Positions 1 through 13,498 of a stretch of 64,000 bases of DNA are shown piece after piece. The stretch comes from Salminus brasiliensis (taxonomy: Eukaryota > Chordata > Actinopteri > Characiformes > Bryconidae). The stretch lies in the NCBI RefSeq assembly GCF_030463535.1, contig NC_132893.1:16029771-16093770 (forward strand), written 5' to 3'. The notes beneath the pieces are model-generated. The model saw nothing but the letters and a program-made list of their open reading frames with translations. It searched no databases and had not been told where the DNA came from. The stretch's first letter is position 1, and each line of letters starts with the position of its first letter. A program made the translations under genes and the position numbers.

Positions 1-2082
1 GTCTGCTCCAAAAAAAAAAAGCCACTCCAAAAACAGAAAATGGAAATCTGCTTCCTGAGCCTGAAAAATGAGCACTCTTGTATCACTTGATGCTCTGTGC
101 AGAACATAAGTTTATATGCACCTTATAGTAAGTATCCTACCTGACTCAGCAACGGAATGGGGCGTATGATTTTACACAATATGATATGTATTGTGGTTTC
201 TCCACCACAATCTGATACGCTTTTGATACAGAAGTAAGAAAAAAATAATTGCCATCATTCATTGTCCTTAATTTTTTTCTGGTCAAAGCTAAGTCACAAC
301 TAGACAAACAAATAAACTGTTTTTTTCCTTTAAAGACAAATGTGCATGCATGAGTTTAAATGAAAGTAATAGTGTAAGAATGGTAAGGACAAAATGTTGT
401 GAATCATTTCACCCTTACAATTCACACAAATACTTTCATTTATGTAAAATCTGATATTTAATATAGCAAAGAATCCATATTTTAATACACTAATACATTA
501 TTGTTACCATTTTCAGTTCATTAGAACAGCCAGCAAACTGTCCAATTTCAAACAATATTTGAAACGAATGCTGCACTTTATCTAATGTTCCCAATCTAAT
601 GTTCCAGCCACAATCTAATATGTTAAAATGTTACAATACAATTCGATACACTATGATACAATGTGAAGGAGTACAATATGTAGTATTGTTACCTCTCTAG
701 TAAATGGATTTGGTTGCAGCGAAGGGGGGTGTTTTTACTTTCTTGATGGTCATTTTTAGTAATATAAAGGATTTAGTGATGTTACAGAACAATAAGAAGA
801 TAGTAAAGATTACTACGCATATTGGAACAGCAAATTGTGCTTCATGAAACTGGATTACAAACAATATACTGTTCTGCCAAGATAAATGAAGTATATTACA
901 TTCTGTTGTAGATATAATGCAATATATACACCATAGCCAGAAATACGTCTACTCAAAACCTTAGAGTAACTGATGCACTTTCTTTCCTTGATGTCCTTGA
1001 GCAAGGATTCAGGAAATTATTATTTTTTCTTCCTAAAATAACATTATTTATACAGTAAATGTTATGAGTTGTGAGTTCCAACTTTAGCTTAAAAACTTCA
1101 AGGAAGGAATATTAATGCACTTGTAAACAAATATATATTTAAAAGGTTCATTAACTAAAACCATGTCTTTGGACCAAAGATACAATGATATCTCAGTGTC
1201 CAATATCAAAGAATTAGAAGAGGCCCCTATTCATTATTATTTGAATTTCCTAAGCTGGTCATAAAGCTGTAATGACTCCGTAATAACTGCTCAGAGCAAG
1301 AAGATGAACAATAACCAGATCTAGAAGCAGATAACCTTTGGCACATCTAGAAACAGACAATGATAAAAAAAGAAAGAAGAGAAACTATGATCTATGGCTG
1401 TGCTTGATCTGTACATGTTTCTACTCCAATATGTGTACTATATAACATACCATATATAGGATCATTTTTACAAAATCATAAAACTCCTCAGATGAGATCA
1501 TTGCATTTGATTTCACCCTATATATTTATATAGCGTAAACACATGTGAATTAAACATATATGGTGTGTAACATGTTATACAATGTGGTGTTTTAATGTTA
1601 AGATTAAAAAACACACAAGATTATATTTTTAGGATTTCAAGATAGTCTGTAAAGATTATTATTACAGTGTTCACACTATAATACAGACCTATACATTGTA
1701 TAAATGCTGCAAAACAGAATCAACTGAATCAGCTAATGATCCATTGCAGAAGAATTGTCCTTTACAAGACAGATGTTACTAGAGAGCAAAACTGTATTAC
1801 TGTAGTCAATTTTTTTGCTTGCTTTGAGCTACATACCAATTCATGTGTACTGTACATGTTTCTCATATTTGTAGGTTCCTGTGGTATTGTTTACTACAAA
1901 GTGCAGAGCAGAGCTCAGCTCTGTGATACGTTGGGCCTCAATTCCTGACATTGCATACATGTCCATCAGACTTTAGGCCTCTGTAGTGGGTCTACAGTTT
2001 AGTGCCTCACAGCTAAAATGAGATGCTGTCAGTCATGAATTGACAATTCCCTCCTCTGTATATGACTGTACTGTATGTCCAC

Positions 2083-2660
2083 ATACAGTTGTGGTTGGAA
2101 GTTTACATGCAGAATAAGTGTAAGTGTAAGTGTAATTTTAGCAGAACTGGTAAGGTTTAGCTACAATTATTGGCTTCTTAGCATAGTCCACATATTTTCA
2201 ATACAGTTGAGGTCAGGACTTTAGGAAGATAACTCTTAAAGCTTAATGTTATTCTGCTTTGTCTAGCCACAACCACCTTTGATTGGGTCACTGACCTGTT
2301 AGATCCTTCCTCCAAAATGTTTTTCCTTTGTCCATGCCGAGCTAAAAGGTGTTCTATCTTCTTTCTTGGATGGCAGACGATGTAAAACTTGACATGACTT
2401 AAAACTTAACATGACTGTAGACAGTGCCACTGGTGTTCCTTTAGTTCATGGCAGGTAAATTTTTATTAAATGTTAGTAAATAAAAAATATATGACCCTGT
2501 ATGTATAATTTTGACATTGTGTTGATCTCAGAAAATGCCTTAAAAAATAAGACTTCATCAGCAAATTCCTGTTTTTTTATATATAAAGGATCATTTTCGT
2601 CCCACATGATTTCTGACCAAAACTGTGCATATACAATTTTTCTTTGATAGATTGATCTTT
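2083..2660. mobile_element. Tc1/mariner-type transposon remnant
   Basis: Begins with a terminal-repeat-like stretch (acagttgtggttggaagttt) typical of fish Tc1-like elements. It continues with blocks related to the element at 52318-52870: the 'gactgtagacagtg' block near 2413, the 'gttcatggcagg' block near 2445, and the 'ttgacattgtgttgatctcagaaaa' type block near 2510. No open transposase frame remains. Boundaries are approximate. Confidence 0.55.
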
Positions 2661-5065
2661 GCCTCTTACATGTGTGACTCAATAACTTCCAGAAGTCACA
2701 GCATGTCCTCTGCTTTAATTATCATTCTCTTGACTTTCCCTGACTCATCTGAGTGCATCACATCTCAGCCATTAGCACTGCAATGCTAGCATTAGCTTCC
2801 GGAGCTAATCACCAACACAGCACAACAGCAGCTGCAGCCTCAGCCTGACCAGACGCCTCATCAGCAGTCCTGAAGGACACTCATACTCTCTCATACGCAT
2901 ACACTCACTCACTGATTACACAGCTCTGACCTAAAACATGCAAGGAAAACAACAACTTGGGAATGACACTGGTCTCAAAACTACAGATATATTTGTACCA
3001 TATTCAAAGTTAACAAGACAATTATTCTGTGGGCGAATAAATAAAATTGAACGAACTGTCCTACGCCTTAACTCTCATGCAAACACTCGAACCTCAAAGA
3101 ATGACAGAGGCCAACAGCACTGAGTATACCAGTGTCTTGCAACATTACCCTTGACCTGACCTGTGGAAGGTCTTCAAACATCTTTGAAATTAAATGTGAG
3201 ATGAAGGCTGCTATGTCTCATCTAATCCAAGGCAAATGTTGTGGTGCATAGTCTGCACATGGCAGAACTGAGCAGGAAGAGTCCTACAAAAGCCCAGCTG
3301 ATATTTTCATCCTGCCATGGTTGATTAGATGGGATGAGGATATAGTAAAAAGCCTGGTGTCTTTTTACTACACACAACTCAGTGTATTGGGCTGCTTTGA
3401 ATGTGGTATTAGAAGTAAATTATATGCATTAGTTAGAGAAAATGTGCATTTTGGTGTGAAAGTAACTGACAATTAATGTGCAAATAAAAAAGGAATTAAA
3501 AATGGAGATTCAGTGATATCCAAGAAGAAGCAAAGAGGAACATGTGAAGGAGAAACAGAAAAAGAGAGAGAGAGATGAATAGTGCTTCATCCTCTCTGTG
3601 TGCTTCCTCTCTGTGTGCTAAATGAAGGCAGGCAGTCTCTTGCCCTGCAGGCGCTGCCCACGTGCCTGCTGATGTGAAGGGCAGGCATCTGCAGAGAGAG
3701 GGGGAGGGGCACCGACCTATCCCTCCATACCCTTTTCAGCCTATTTATATAGTGCTTTTCATTAAAATCATAGTATGATAAAAGATATTAAATATATATT
3801 TACGTTCTACAACCGCTCACAGTTTGAAACTGTAATGCAGGGCAACAAAAACAAGGGAATGCACCAAAAAAAACACACAAATCATGGGAAAGCCCCTGTT
3901 AACAGGTGAGTCAAAAGAGGATTAAAAAGAGGTCAGGCACTGTGCTACTTCAAAGATGTCTTCAAATTTAGTCCAGTGGTAATGGACTAGTCAAAAGGCA
4001 TGGCCTCCCACTGAGCACAATTTGGACTTGGGCAGTTACAGACAGGTGGAGGCCAGACTATTTAGACAGAATTTCTCAAAATGGAGACACCAAGCACTGC
4101 ATTATACTGGATTCTCTACATATTCACAATGCTAGTCCACCTTCTAGCACTAGCCACAGTAATCCAGTGCCTTTAACACAAATAAAATGATGTTATAGAC
4201 AGTGTGGTCAAATCCACACTGCAGCACATATTTGAAAATCAGAATGAAGAAAGACATACACAGCATTACCAGAAGCCTGGTCAACCCCACACCCTGAAAG
4301 ACACAGAATGGTACAGCAGCAGCAGGCCTTTACAGACTTCTTTAAAACTCTCTGAATGCTAAGTGCTTTTATATGTTTGACAGAGATACCAAGCATTCAC
4401 CTTCATTCAGATGAAAAAACATCAGCTCTGTTTAAAGATGAATATGAGTTGCATTGAAAACTTGACTTTGGTCTGATTAATTATTCTTAATTGGTTGGAA
4501 CTGATCTAAACTGTTGATTATTCTTGAATTCTTGATATTAAACATGACATCTGTAAACAAACATTATTGTGTTGTGAAGATAGAGCACTGTGTTGTGGAT
4601 TGGATAGAGATCTGGAGCAAATGTAGACTTCTAAATCTGCCTGCCTTTACCTTGAACAAAATTGACTGTATTATTGTTGTCATATGAGGCATATTACATT
4701 TATTTAACCTTACAATATTGTTAACTCTACAACATAATTTTAGGATTGAATGTCAAGAAAACCATGTAACTAATGTAAATGTAAGTATGGATATAGCTAA
4801 TGTTTCTAGAAAAACAAGTTACTTACTAACAAGCTAGTAAGCTAGAACCAGCTTGTGGTAGACAATTTCACCCTGAGGTTTTTGGAGTCAAATGCTTTGC
4901 ATGTTAGCTAGCTAATGTTCTGCTATTTTTGCTGGCTGTTTTTAGGATTTTCAGGAAGTGCACATTTGGCAGCTTTATTTGGCACCTAGGAAGAAGCACT
5001 AGTAAAACACTACTGAAACACACACACGCACACATATATACACAAAAACAGTTCTATGACTATAG

Positions 5066-5142
5066 CAGTCAAGTCAAGTCAAGTCACATTCATTTGTATA
5101 GCGCTTTTTACAGCTGTTGTCACAAAGCAGCTTTATATAATT
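5066..5142 (-). repeat. SINE/LINE 3' tail (inverted copy)
   Basis: The stretch with repeated 'gtcaa' followed by 'tgtatagcgctttttacagc' is the reverse complement of the tail at 11724-11798. That tail is a common fish retroposon 3' end (GCTATACAAATAAA followed by short tandem repeats). Confidence 0.65.
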
Positions 5143-8100
5143 AGTCATTAGTAAAAGACAGAAAAAAGAAATAACATAAGAAGACATGAAGCAGTTAAGA
5201 GATTGTTGAGGAGATGCAGGAGATGCTGAAGTGCAGTTTAGTTTTTCATGAGATGGTTTGGTATTTGGTGTAGACACACCGGAATGTGAATTCTTTGTCT
5301 TTTTTTAAATATATATGACTTTAAAAAGACACATTTTAAAGGAACCCTCATAACCCTGCTTGTGATGTAGTGGAAATGGTGGTAAAGGCATTCTTTAAAA
5401 AAAAGTAATTCTTATGTGTGAAGCTCCTAAGAGTAGCATTGGATGAACTCTTTTGATTATTAGAAATAAGTTCATGCTAACCATGCAAAAATAGTCAGCA
5501 GGAAAGCTTTAGCAAGCGGTATGAGTAGACAGGGCACCTCTCTCATAGAGCTGTTGTAAATTGTTCCTCACTCCACTGAAAGGCTTCTTTATTGAGAGTC
5601 TGTGCCACTTCCTCTCCCTCTCTAGACATGTTAACCCTTACAGTCCTAAACCAGCTGTCACTAAAGCCCTGACTTACTATCTATCAATAATATTTTTGTA
5701 TGGCTTCATAGAAGTATGGGATTCAGAAGTATATATCCACATGTTTTGTACTGTGTATCCCTAAGGATGTTCTGAATTTTGAGGTTAAAATAATAACAAT
5801 AGCATGAAAGTAAGTCTATCTCTAAACCTACTACACTGTAATAACAGCTACTTAAAATATACTCACTGCCAAAGCAACTCGAATACCACGTTGGACAAAA
5901 CTTACTGGTTTGCGTTGGATATTATGTGAGAGTGCTTATTTAAATAGATACAGAAATATTCATTTTACTCATGGCATTGTAATTCAGATGATCCACTGAT
6001 ATTCAGACAAAAAAGGTGAATAAGACAAAATGTATGAGATTTTGAAAATGTTTGTTCATCACAGTGGGTGACATCTGCTATTTTCAACAAACTTTCATTT
6101 GCCTAATAGAGAAATCCAGCATAGACACAGACTTCTAAACTACAAAAGGATGACAAGGCTTTGCCACTCCCACCCCCTACACCCAAAATCAATTGATGCA
6201 CTCCCACTCTACCTCCTTTCTGAGTTAATGTTTGCTGCTAAACACTGTATTTATCCAGCTCAGTAACTGCTGTGCTCATACACTCTGTTTAGTTTTATCT
6301 TCAAAACATTTCTTTCAGAAAATAAATAGGAACTGTACTCTGAAATGTGCAGATAGGTTTACACATTATATACATTATACATGCTATATACATTTCATGT
6401 GTTTGCTTATTTTTACTTAGAAAATCAACAAAACATGTTGATGCTGCACTGTCCTGTCTGTTTATTGTGCCAATTATGTTTTTATTAACCATATACACAT
6501 TTGAACTGTATGTAGTATTGTGTAGTCTTGCTTTATGTTAGACCATGGTCCCAAATGAATGTTATTTCATTTGACTGGGAACTTGTATATGGCTGAAATG
6601 ACAAATCTTTAACTTGAATTTTAGTGGCCTACAGGCAATGCTTGTCCAGAACCTCTAATGGATAATCAAACTTGATTCTAAATGGCTGAAGCTGTGCTTT
6701 GTGAGCCTGCATCTCACCACTCCATCTACCCAAATATTGATATTAAGCTATGCAAAACTCCAATGACACAGCATTCTGTGAGGGAAAAAAACAGACTCTA
6801 CATCCCCTTCCTGAATCGGCCAGGCTCTTATGTTGCTCACCTTTGAGACTCAGATTTCATGACACAACAAAAAGAAAGGCAAAAGTCTCCATATTGCTGT
6901 ATGACCTCTTCAATTCCATGGGGCCTATAGCAAAAGAGAAGACCCCACCTCTCATGTCAATTCTCCATGGGAAGTCTGAACACTGTGTGGGGGGGTATTT
7001 AACAGCTAAACTGACATTTCCAGTGTAATGGGCATTCTTGAGAGGGTTCCCCTCTTAAGAGTACAGCAAGTAAGATTGGAACACACAGCACAAAGTGACA
7101 GGCCTGTCACACTTCCACTGATATGCAGCATGGAGATAGCTGCCAAATGTCTGGCTGTGTGTCACAGTGACTGATCATGGCTTTTCAGCTTCGTAAATCT
7201 GCAAATATAACTGATTTACATTGCTCAGTACTTATTTCTTTCAGCGTGAAAGCGAGATCATTCTGTAAAAAGACAATCCATTCAGCCAAATGCCCACACA
7301 CAGACACACACACACACAAATACTGCCATTGTTGTGGTGTCCCAGCCCCCAACTAAACCCCTCAACAGTGGGACAAGCTAGTTTTATTGGAGACTGACAA
7401 TAAGATGACTAAGCTACAGATGTTCAAAATGGGCATTTAAACTTTAGAACGATACAAAACACTTGACATTTTCTAGATTGCCCCTACTAATCACACTCTA
7501 TTACACTAATAGATGCTTAAATTTTGTGATGACTTGTGATGTACTTCTGTGTGCTTACAAGTATGGTTCCACTATAACTGGTTTGGCCATGCGTCACATA
7601 ACATAGGTTCTGACTACACCACTAGAAAACATCTTCAGGTTTGTGACTATTTTACATTTTGACCACTTGTTGTCCACATTAAACAGTTATCTTACTTTCC
7701 AAATATGTTTTTCTGTTCCTCTCAGGGTTTTTTGGCTATTACAGAGATACTTTAAAACTTATGGTACAGACAATTTACATGTAATAACAGTCATTAGCTT
7801 AGCCTTGCATTTCCTACGAAACAAAACATTTCTAAATGAAAGCTGTACTTTAACGATGGTTCATGCAGAAAACTAGCTTTGGGAGATTATAACAATGTTT
7901 ATGTTTCTGGGGTTTGATAAGTTGAAATAGAAAAAAGAGTACCAGGTAACGCCACATTTAAAAAAGGTGTAACTGATTAGTTAGTACAAAGCTAATCATT
8001 TTCTGTGGGGTACTACATCCAATTCTTGCATGCAGCTGTATACACCAAACCAAACTGACTTGTTTGTTATATTAAGACAGCAGCAACAGTGTAATCTTAC

Positions 8101-9080
8101 ATTATACACTATACTGAGAAAGGCATTACATAATGACCTGTTTATAATTCTGGCCAGGTCCCCAGAATACAGGTTCACCAAAAATGAGCCCTTTTAAGTG
8201 AGAGGAGATAAGGTCAGATGCAGGCAAGGCCGGCAAAAAAAGAGAAAACAACAACATACTTTGCAGTTTATCGACACTTGCCCTTTGCTGGTGATCTAGT
8301 TAAGTTTCTAAAATTTCTAAGTATACTAAGACCAAAACACCCTAGGCGGTCATACACTAAGGAAAACTCTAATTCCACTACATCTAGCCAATAGACCTCC
8401 TTCAGCCTTGGAAGTTATAACACAAAGGAAATCTCAGTAGTCTTGGTGTGCCACTATGTCTGAAAAGTAACAAACATTTCAGCTGTTCTGCATATGCAAA
8501 ACTGCTTTCTCGAAACCCAGGCCAGTCTCAAAACTCTAACCAGGAACCCTGCATAATATTCTGAGATGTAAATAAACATAAGTTGGCCACAGGAATCCGA
8601 TTCAGAACTAGGATATACCTCTTGGAAGTCATCATGCCATGCTTCCAACATATGGGTATACATAGGGTTCGATTACAAATGCTGGAAGAAATGCTGAGAG
8701 AATGCTGAAGGCTGTTTTTGATTGATGAGGGTCGGTTTCTATTCATCAGAGGTTCTGTGTAGAGTATTAAAGTGGGAACCAAGAGCTAACTACACTAGCT
8801 GATATCACTATATAGCCACACAACTCTGACTCTGTGATAGAGGACTTTTTACAGAGGGAGTGGACGTGAGGTTTCCGGAAAATAGCACAGGTTACACACA
8901 AGGCATCTCAAATATGGTAAATTGTAGCTAGCTAGCTTGATCATCAGGGTCTGGTGGCAATCCTAGTCATGTTCTCCGAACTCCTGTAGCTAACTTCTAG
9001 AAGCCTGGAGACTAGTGGACGGAAGAGTTCGAGGTAACCTGCAATACTGTACAAACGAAAGTATTACTGATATTACTTAC

Positions 9081-9107
9081 CATATCAGCTGGGGTACTGC
9101 CTGTCAT
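9081..9107 (-). CDS. ubl3: ubl3, first coding exon (partial gene)
   Basis: Ubiquitin-like protein 3 is a small, C-terminally prenylated, membrane-anchored ubiquitin-fold protein linked to sorting of cargo into extracellular vesicles. Only the first coding exon is here: nine codons read on the minus strand, MTGSTPADM, ending in a consensus donor (GTAAGT, 9080 downward). Mammalian UBL3 starts MSSNVPADM and is split at the same point. The remaining exons (ubiquitin fold and C-terminal CAAX-type motif) were not found in 1-9080, so intron 1 must exceed 9 kb and the gene runs off the left edge. The neighbour katnal1, on the same strand, supports the call because the two are adjacent in other vertebrates. 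The identification rests on nine residues, the donor and synteny. Confidence 0.8.
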
Positions 9108-9690
9108 CTTGTCCTTCTTGTTATTTTAAGTCTCTTCAGTTAAAAAAAGTTTTTCTCCTCCTTTGTTTGACAGTTCACTGCGAATAACGTAAAACCAACC
9201 ACTTTACCACAGAAAGAGCACTCGTGTTGGCTGATATTCCCGTCGTCGACACGATGTTGTAAACACTGAGGAGGTGGTTAAACGAATATAGGAACGTGTT
9301 CGTCTTTAAATACGCATCTAATTCGTTTACTTCTCATGGTAGCGCAAAGCGAAGGAAAAAAGAAAGCAAAACGTTTTACGTGGGAGGATTCCCTCCCATC
9401 CTGAAAGCAAGAATATGTAAGAAAAAAAGTGCACTACGCCATAGAAAAAATACAATATTACAGCATTATACCATCCAAGGCTTGACCTTTTCTGGGGAAA
9501 TCCTTGCTTTTCACAAACGACTCTGCTAAATGTCTCTTCCGTCGTGATGTCGCTACTGAGTAAAAACGGCCGTCCAGTCGATTAAAAACTGTAGCTAGCG
9601 TTTAGGATTGTTCACAGTCTTCTTTCGTCTTCCTCTGCGCTCTGTCTGCTGTCATTCTGCCTCACAAAAACATGGCGGCAGTTGGTGGGG
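9108..9690 (-). promoter_or_regulatory. ubl3: ubl3 5' UTR and promoter region
   Basis: CpG-containing sequence just upstream of the ubl3 start. A YY1 consensus (GCCGCCATGTTTT on the minus strand, 9667-9679) lies in the orientation commonly found at or just after a transcription start. It also creates a four-codon upstream ORF (ATG TTT TTG TGA, 9673-9662). A second short upstream ORF starts near 9337. The start site itself is inferred; transcription from about 9690 would give a 5' UTR near 580 nt. Confidence 0.5.
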
Positions 9691-9755
9691 GGAGAAAAAG
9701 CGGAGCGGGGAAAGCGGAGCTGCCTTTCGGAGATAAAAAGGCGCGGCGCCGTTTG
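9672..9755 (+). other. Possible divergent first exon, 28 codons then a GT donor
   Basis: Opposite ubl3, the YY1 site reads AACATGGCGGCAG, a strong Kozak ATG. It opens 28 codons (MAAVGGGRKSGAG...KARRRL) followed directly by GTATGT, a plausible donor. The composition (G, K, R, A) is what any CpG-rich promoter would give and I recognise no family. It may be a divergent promoter transcript or chance. Confidence 0.2.
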
Positions 9756-9899
9756 GTATGTAGATACACGCGATCCGCCCCGCGTGCACCTAAGCAAAGA
9801 GGGGCGGAGCGACACCAAAGAGCAAATCCTCTCCGCTTTATTCGCTTGTGTTTTTCTCGCCCGTATTCCGGAACGCCCCGCCCCCTGTGCTAGGGTTGG

Positions 9900-11720
9900 T
9901 TAGTAGGATCAAGCCTCCTGCGTCAGATCGTCGGCGGACTGTTTGTGAATATGCACTAAGTAGCCAATCATAGCGCAGGAGGCAGGGCTTGTCGAAAAAG
10001 AGGGGTTGCGGGCAAAACATCTTATTTAAAAAAAAGTTTTTTCAAGGCACCTAACCCCTGATTGCTCCCCGGGTGTGTTCTCACTGCCCTATTCACTAGT
10101 ATCAGTGAGTGTTTGTGTGTGTGTGTGTGTGTGTGTGTGGGCTTACTGCCACGAATGGGTTAAATGCGGAGGTTGAATATCATTGAACTGCTGTGCAGCA
10201 GCGATAAAGTGTGCTTTCCTACCCCTTTCATTTTCATATGTATGCCCAAAGAAAAGGTGTGCAAGCTTTTTTGATCTTGTTTATCTTGTTGCTTTTATAA
10301 TAGTCTTATTTGATCCTCTTGGTTTGTAATGAACACTCTCAATTCTCCCCTTTTTGTGTAGTTACCAGGATATAAGAAAAGGGCACACAACCTGGTCTGT
10401 CTGTATGTGTGTGTATATTTATCTTTGTCTTTCTCTGTCTGTGTATCTGTCTGTGTGCAGCTGGATCAATTCTGCAGGCCTGATATCTGTATCCGTGTTG
10501 CTGGCGGAGTTTCATTCTCTTCCATGGCACTAAAAGGAATGTGTTCTATCATGAGGAGTCTTATAGATCCTGAAGAGGATTAACTCCCTAATCTGCAAAC
10601 GATTCTTTGGTGCCACCACAGGTAAGGGTTTGTGCTTCTGTGAGCCAGTTTGTAAGTCTAGGTTGATTCTAGAAGATATCTTGAGTGAGATTAGAAGCAC
10701 ATGCGTGTTCACATTTCAACAAAAATGTAAGTACTTCCTGATACTTCACGCTAATCTGCGTAATAGGATGTTTACAGAAAGGCCATTGTTGTAAAATTCT
10801 GAGTGCATGATAGGGAAGGTAGGGGGAGTGGAGGAACAACATTCACACACAAAAAGTACAACAGGGACCAGAGATAGAACAAGTAGAGAAACTAAGGTCT
10901 TTGCTTTGCCTGCCAGATTTGGACACAGGGGATAAAGCTGCTCACTGAGTTGCAGCCAAGTGCTGTGGGAGAAGTGTTTACATGTGACTGGCTCTGGTAC
11001 ACTCTATCAAGGAACGGCATCAAGTTCATCAATCTGCATTTAAGGAGAAAATGTCCTGTACAAGTCTTGGGCATTCCTGTACAGTTTTCGCTATTTCCGT
11101 AGTAATTATCTGACATACATCAGGTTCAACAGCCAAACAACGAAAAAAAGTATTTGAGAGACGTAGTTGTGACACCATGCTTCAACTAATCCCACTGTGC
11201 GGAGGCTGTACGTTATCCTGTGTAGCTGTGACTGCTCTGACCCATACACACTACGTAGAAATCTAAATTGCTTGTGTATCATAAAAGGTCACGTTTATGG
11301 TAGAAATTTAAACTGTTTACATCATGCATTTACATGTGACATGTGATCAAATGATGTTGGATGGATTCTGCTTGATCACATGAAAAGCCATGTGTAAACA
11401 CACCCAGGATGCATTGTGATAGGAAATTACTCATGGTAACAGGTGTATCTTGACCACAAGTGTAAATGCAATGCATTTTCCATATCCGCATATATTGTTC
11501 TTTGAGGATAACTGGCAGTGCACATTGGTATTGGTATGTGTCAATGTACTTTTTACATGAGAACATAAAATCAAACTTTGATTACAGCCAAAGTAAATCC
11601 AAATACCTTCCAGTATGAAACACATGCACATGTGCATGCGCAAGGTGTGAATAACCTTAAACAACCATAGGGAATATGGCAAGAAGTTTGATAGCGGCCT
11701 CTGTCTTTTACATAAAAATG
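9900..11720. other. Intergenic spacer upstream of ubl3
   Basis: No gene recognised. Contains a (GT)n microsatellite at about 10107-10138, and just after it (10150-10175) a short piece matching the 3' part of the tRNA-derived SINE seen at 13499 and 18896 ('gggttaaatgcggagg'). Confidence 0.5.
10107..10138. repeat. (GT)n microsatellite
   Basis: About 16 uninterrupted GT units, next to a degenerate SINE 3' part at 10150-10175. Confidence 0.9.
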
Positions 11721-11723
11721 ACA

Positions 11724-11798
11724 TAATTATGTAAAGCTGCTTTATGATGACAACAGTTGTAAAAAGCGCTATACAAATAAATTTGACTTGACTTGACG
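11724..11798 (+). repeat. SINE/LINE 3' tail
   Basis: Carries 'gtaaagctgctttatgatga', 'aaaaagcgctatacaaataaa' and a terminal (TTGAC)n repeat, a familiar fish non-LTR retroposon 3' end. An inverted copy is at 5066-5142. Confidence 0.7.
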
Positions 11799-11811
11799 TT
11801 TAAAGGGTTTC

Positions 11812-12746
11812 TTTATACTGCATTTTAAAATATTATATAAATTAGATTTAAGTGTTATAAAGATAGTTTTTGTTGGTTTTTCAATTAAACTCAAGGATGG
11901 TATTGTGTCTCAGGGCTCTTTGGATGACTGAATGCAATCTCAGACACTTATGATAATTAGTTTGCTAGGTGAGCTCAATTAAAGGAAAGCTACTTAAGAA
12001 GGACGTTCCACATTGTTATACAGGCCACAGGTTTCAAGCAACATTGGAAAGAAAAAAGATCTCTCTGCTGCTAAAAAGCATCAAATAGTGCAATGCCTTG
12101 AACAAATTATATGGTCATAATGGTTGGTGGATGATCACCATGTGCCAACAGGGTTGAGACGTCAGCAAGGAGGTGGCTGAAGGTATGAAAATGACTCCAG
12201 CAAAGTATATTGAGTTTCTGACTGACCACTTTCTTCCATGGTATAAAAAGAAGATCTGTGCCTTCCGTAGCAAACTCATCTTCATGCATGACATAGAATG
12301 CCTCTGTGTCATTGGCTGCTAGGAGCATAAAAGGAGAAAAACTCATGGTGTGGCCACCATCCTCCCCTGACCTCAACCCTATTGAGAACCTTTGGAGTAT
12401 CCTCAAGCAAAAGAGCTATGTGGGTGGGAGGCAGCTCATATCAAAACAGCAACTCTGCGAGGCTATTCTGACATCCTGCAAAGAAATTCAAGCAGAAACT
12501 CTAATATGTGATATTAAAGAAGGGGACTTATGTTTCTGTGCAACTTTGCCTGTTAAGATGTTTTTGATTTATATAATTTTTGATTTCAGTAAATGTGATC
12601 TCTTAATGCTGCAAACTCAACAAATTAGTTAATTTCTTTTTCTAAAAAAAGTTTGTTTTTTTTCCAATAAAATGTATGCTCAAATGGTTAAATACTTAAA
12701 AAAGTCAGAGAAAAATATCATTTGCATAATAATTTGGAACGCAGTG
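11812..12746 (+). mobile_element. Tc1-like transposon, internally deleted
   Basis: A decayed Tc1-family DNA transposon. The left part (from about 11815) is the non-coding leader of a familiar fish Tc1 group ('ggtattgtgtctcagggctctttggatgactga', 'aaggacgttccacatt'). The right end carries the terminal repeat 'cataataatttggaacgcagtg' (12724-12745). Transposase sequence survives mainly at 12306-12500, including the catalytic-region motif SPDLNPIENLW. The middle of the transposase is missing around 12105 and the remaining frame is broken, so the copy is inactive. Confidence 0.8.
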
Positions 12747-13498
12747 TAAGGGTTCTTCAAAAAAGGCAAAGGTTTGCTACAGAACCATGACAACTCAAAG
12801 AACCATGTGAATGTTCAAAAGGGAAGAGAAGGACCTTTTAACCAGACAAGAACCTTTGAAATATACAAATGGATCTTTGAAGTGCATAGGGTTCTAAAAA
12901 TCTATTGCCTTTACTAAGAAACCCTTGGCCTGGATAAGTGACCTTGCTCACTACTTGGTCACTACTTGGTCACTACCCCCTACCTGTTTTCAGCATACTA
13001 TTTGTACATTATTAGCAACAGCAAAATGGCACATAACAAAATAAATAAATGAATGAATGGATGAGTACAGCCATAGTTGGGGCTGCATGACCTCATGAGT
13101 TACAACACTGTAATTCTACAGTTTACATCAAAGAAACATGGTACTTCATAAATATCTCAAGCACTAGATGCGCACAAATGTGTCAAGTTGATTATTAACA
13201 TTCTCAGCGTCAGTGTTGTTTTCCAGTGGACCTTGATCTTGTTTTGAAGACATCAGTTTTGTGGTGTGCATCAGGTTCACAGCTGTAAAACTGAGGAAGA
13301 CACACCTTTCCTTAAAAATTTCCTCAATTGTTTACTGAAAACAGTAAAAGTCACATGTTTTTGATATCACTGTTTGTGTACATATCTATTTTATTGTAAA
13401 GGTCTACATCAGTGCCTGCCAAGAGCACGCCTATAATCATGTATCTTCTTTTTAACATTATGTGAATAATGATAATATCGACTGAGTTGATCATATTT
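12747..13498. other. Non-coding spacer with a repeat-like block
   Basis: The first 180 bases hold repeated 'ggttctt / agaaccatg / gaaccttt' motifs on both strands (12748-12925), typical of a small non-autonomous fish DNA element. The rest is unremarkable. Confidence 0.4.

Larger units (their letters stand above)
1..9080 (-). other. ubl3: ubl3 intron 1 (partial)
   Basis: AT-rich non-coding sequence downstream of the ubl3 first-exon donor. I read both strands for the conserved ubiquitin-fold exons of UBL3 and saw none. It holds Tc1-type remnants (about 2083-2660), an inverted LINE/SINE tail (about 5066-5142), short simple repeats and several short chance ORFs. Nothing else recognisable. Confidence 0.65.

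Noticed and set aside
12306-12632. 108-codon plus-strand ORF
   Set aside because: It is the broken C-terminal part of a Tc1 transposase (SPDLNPIENLW motif) followed by chance sequence, not a host gene.
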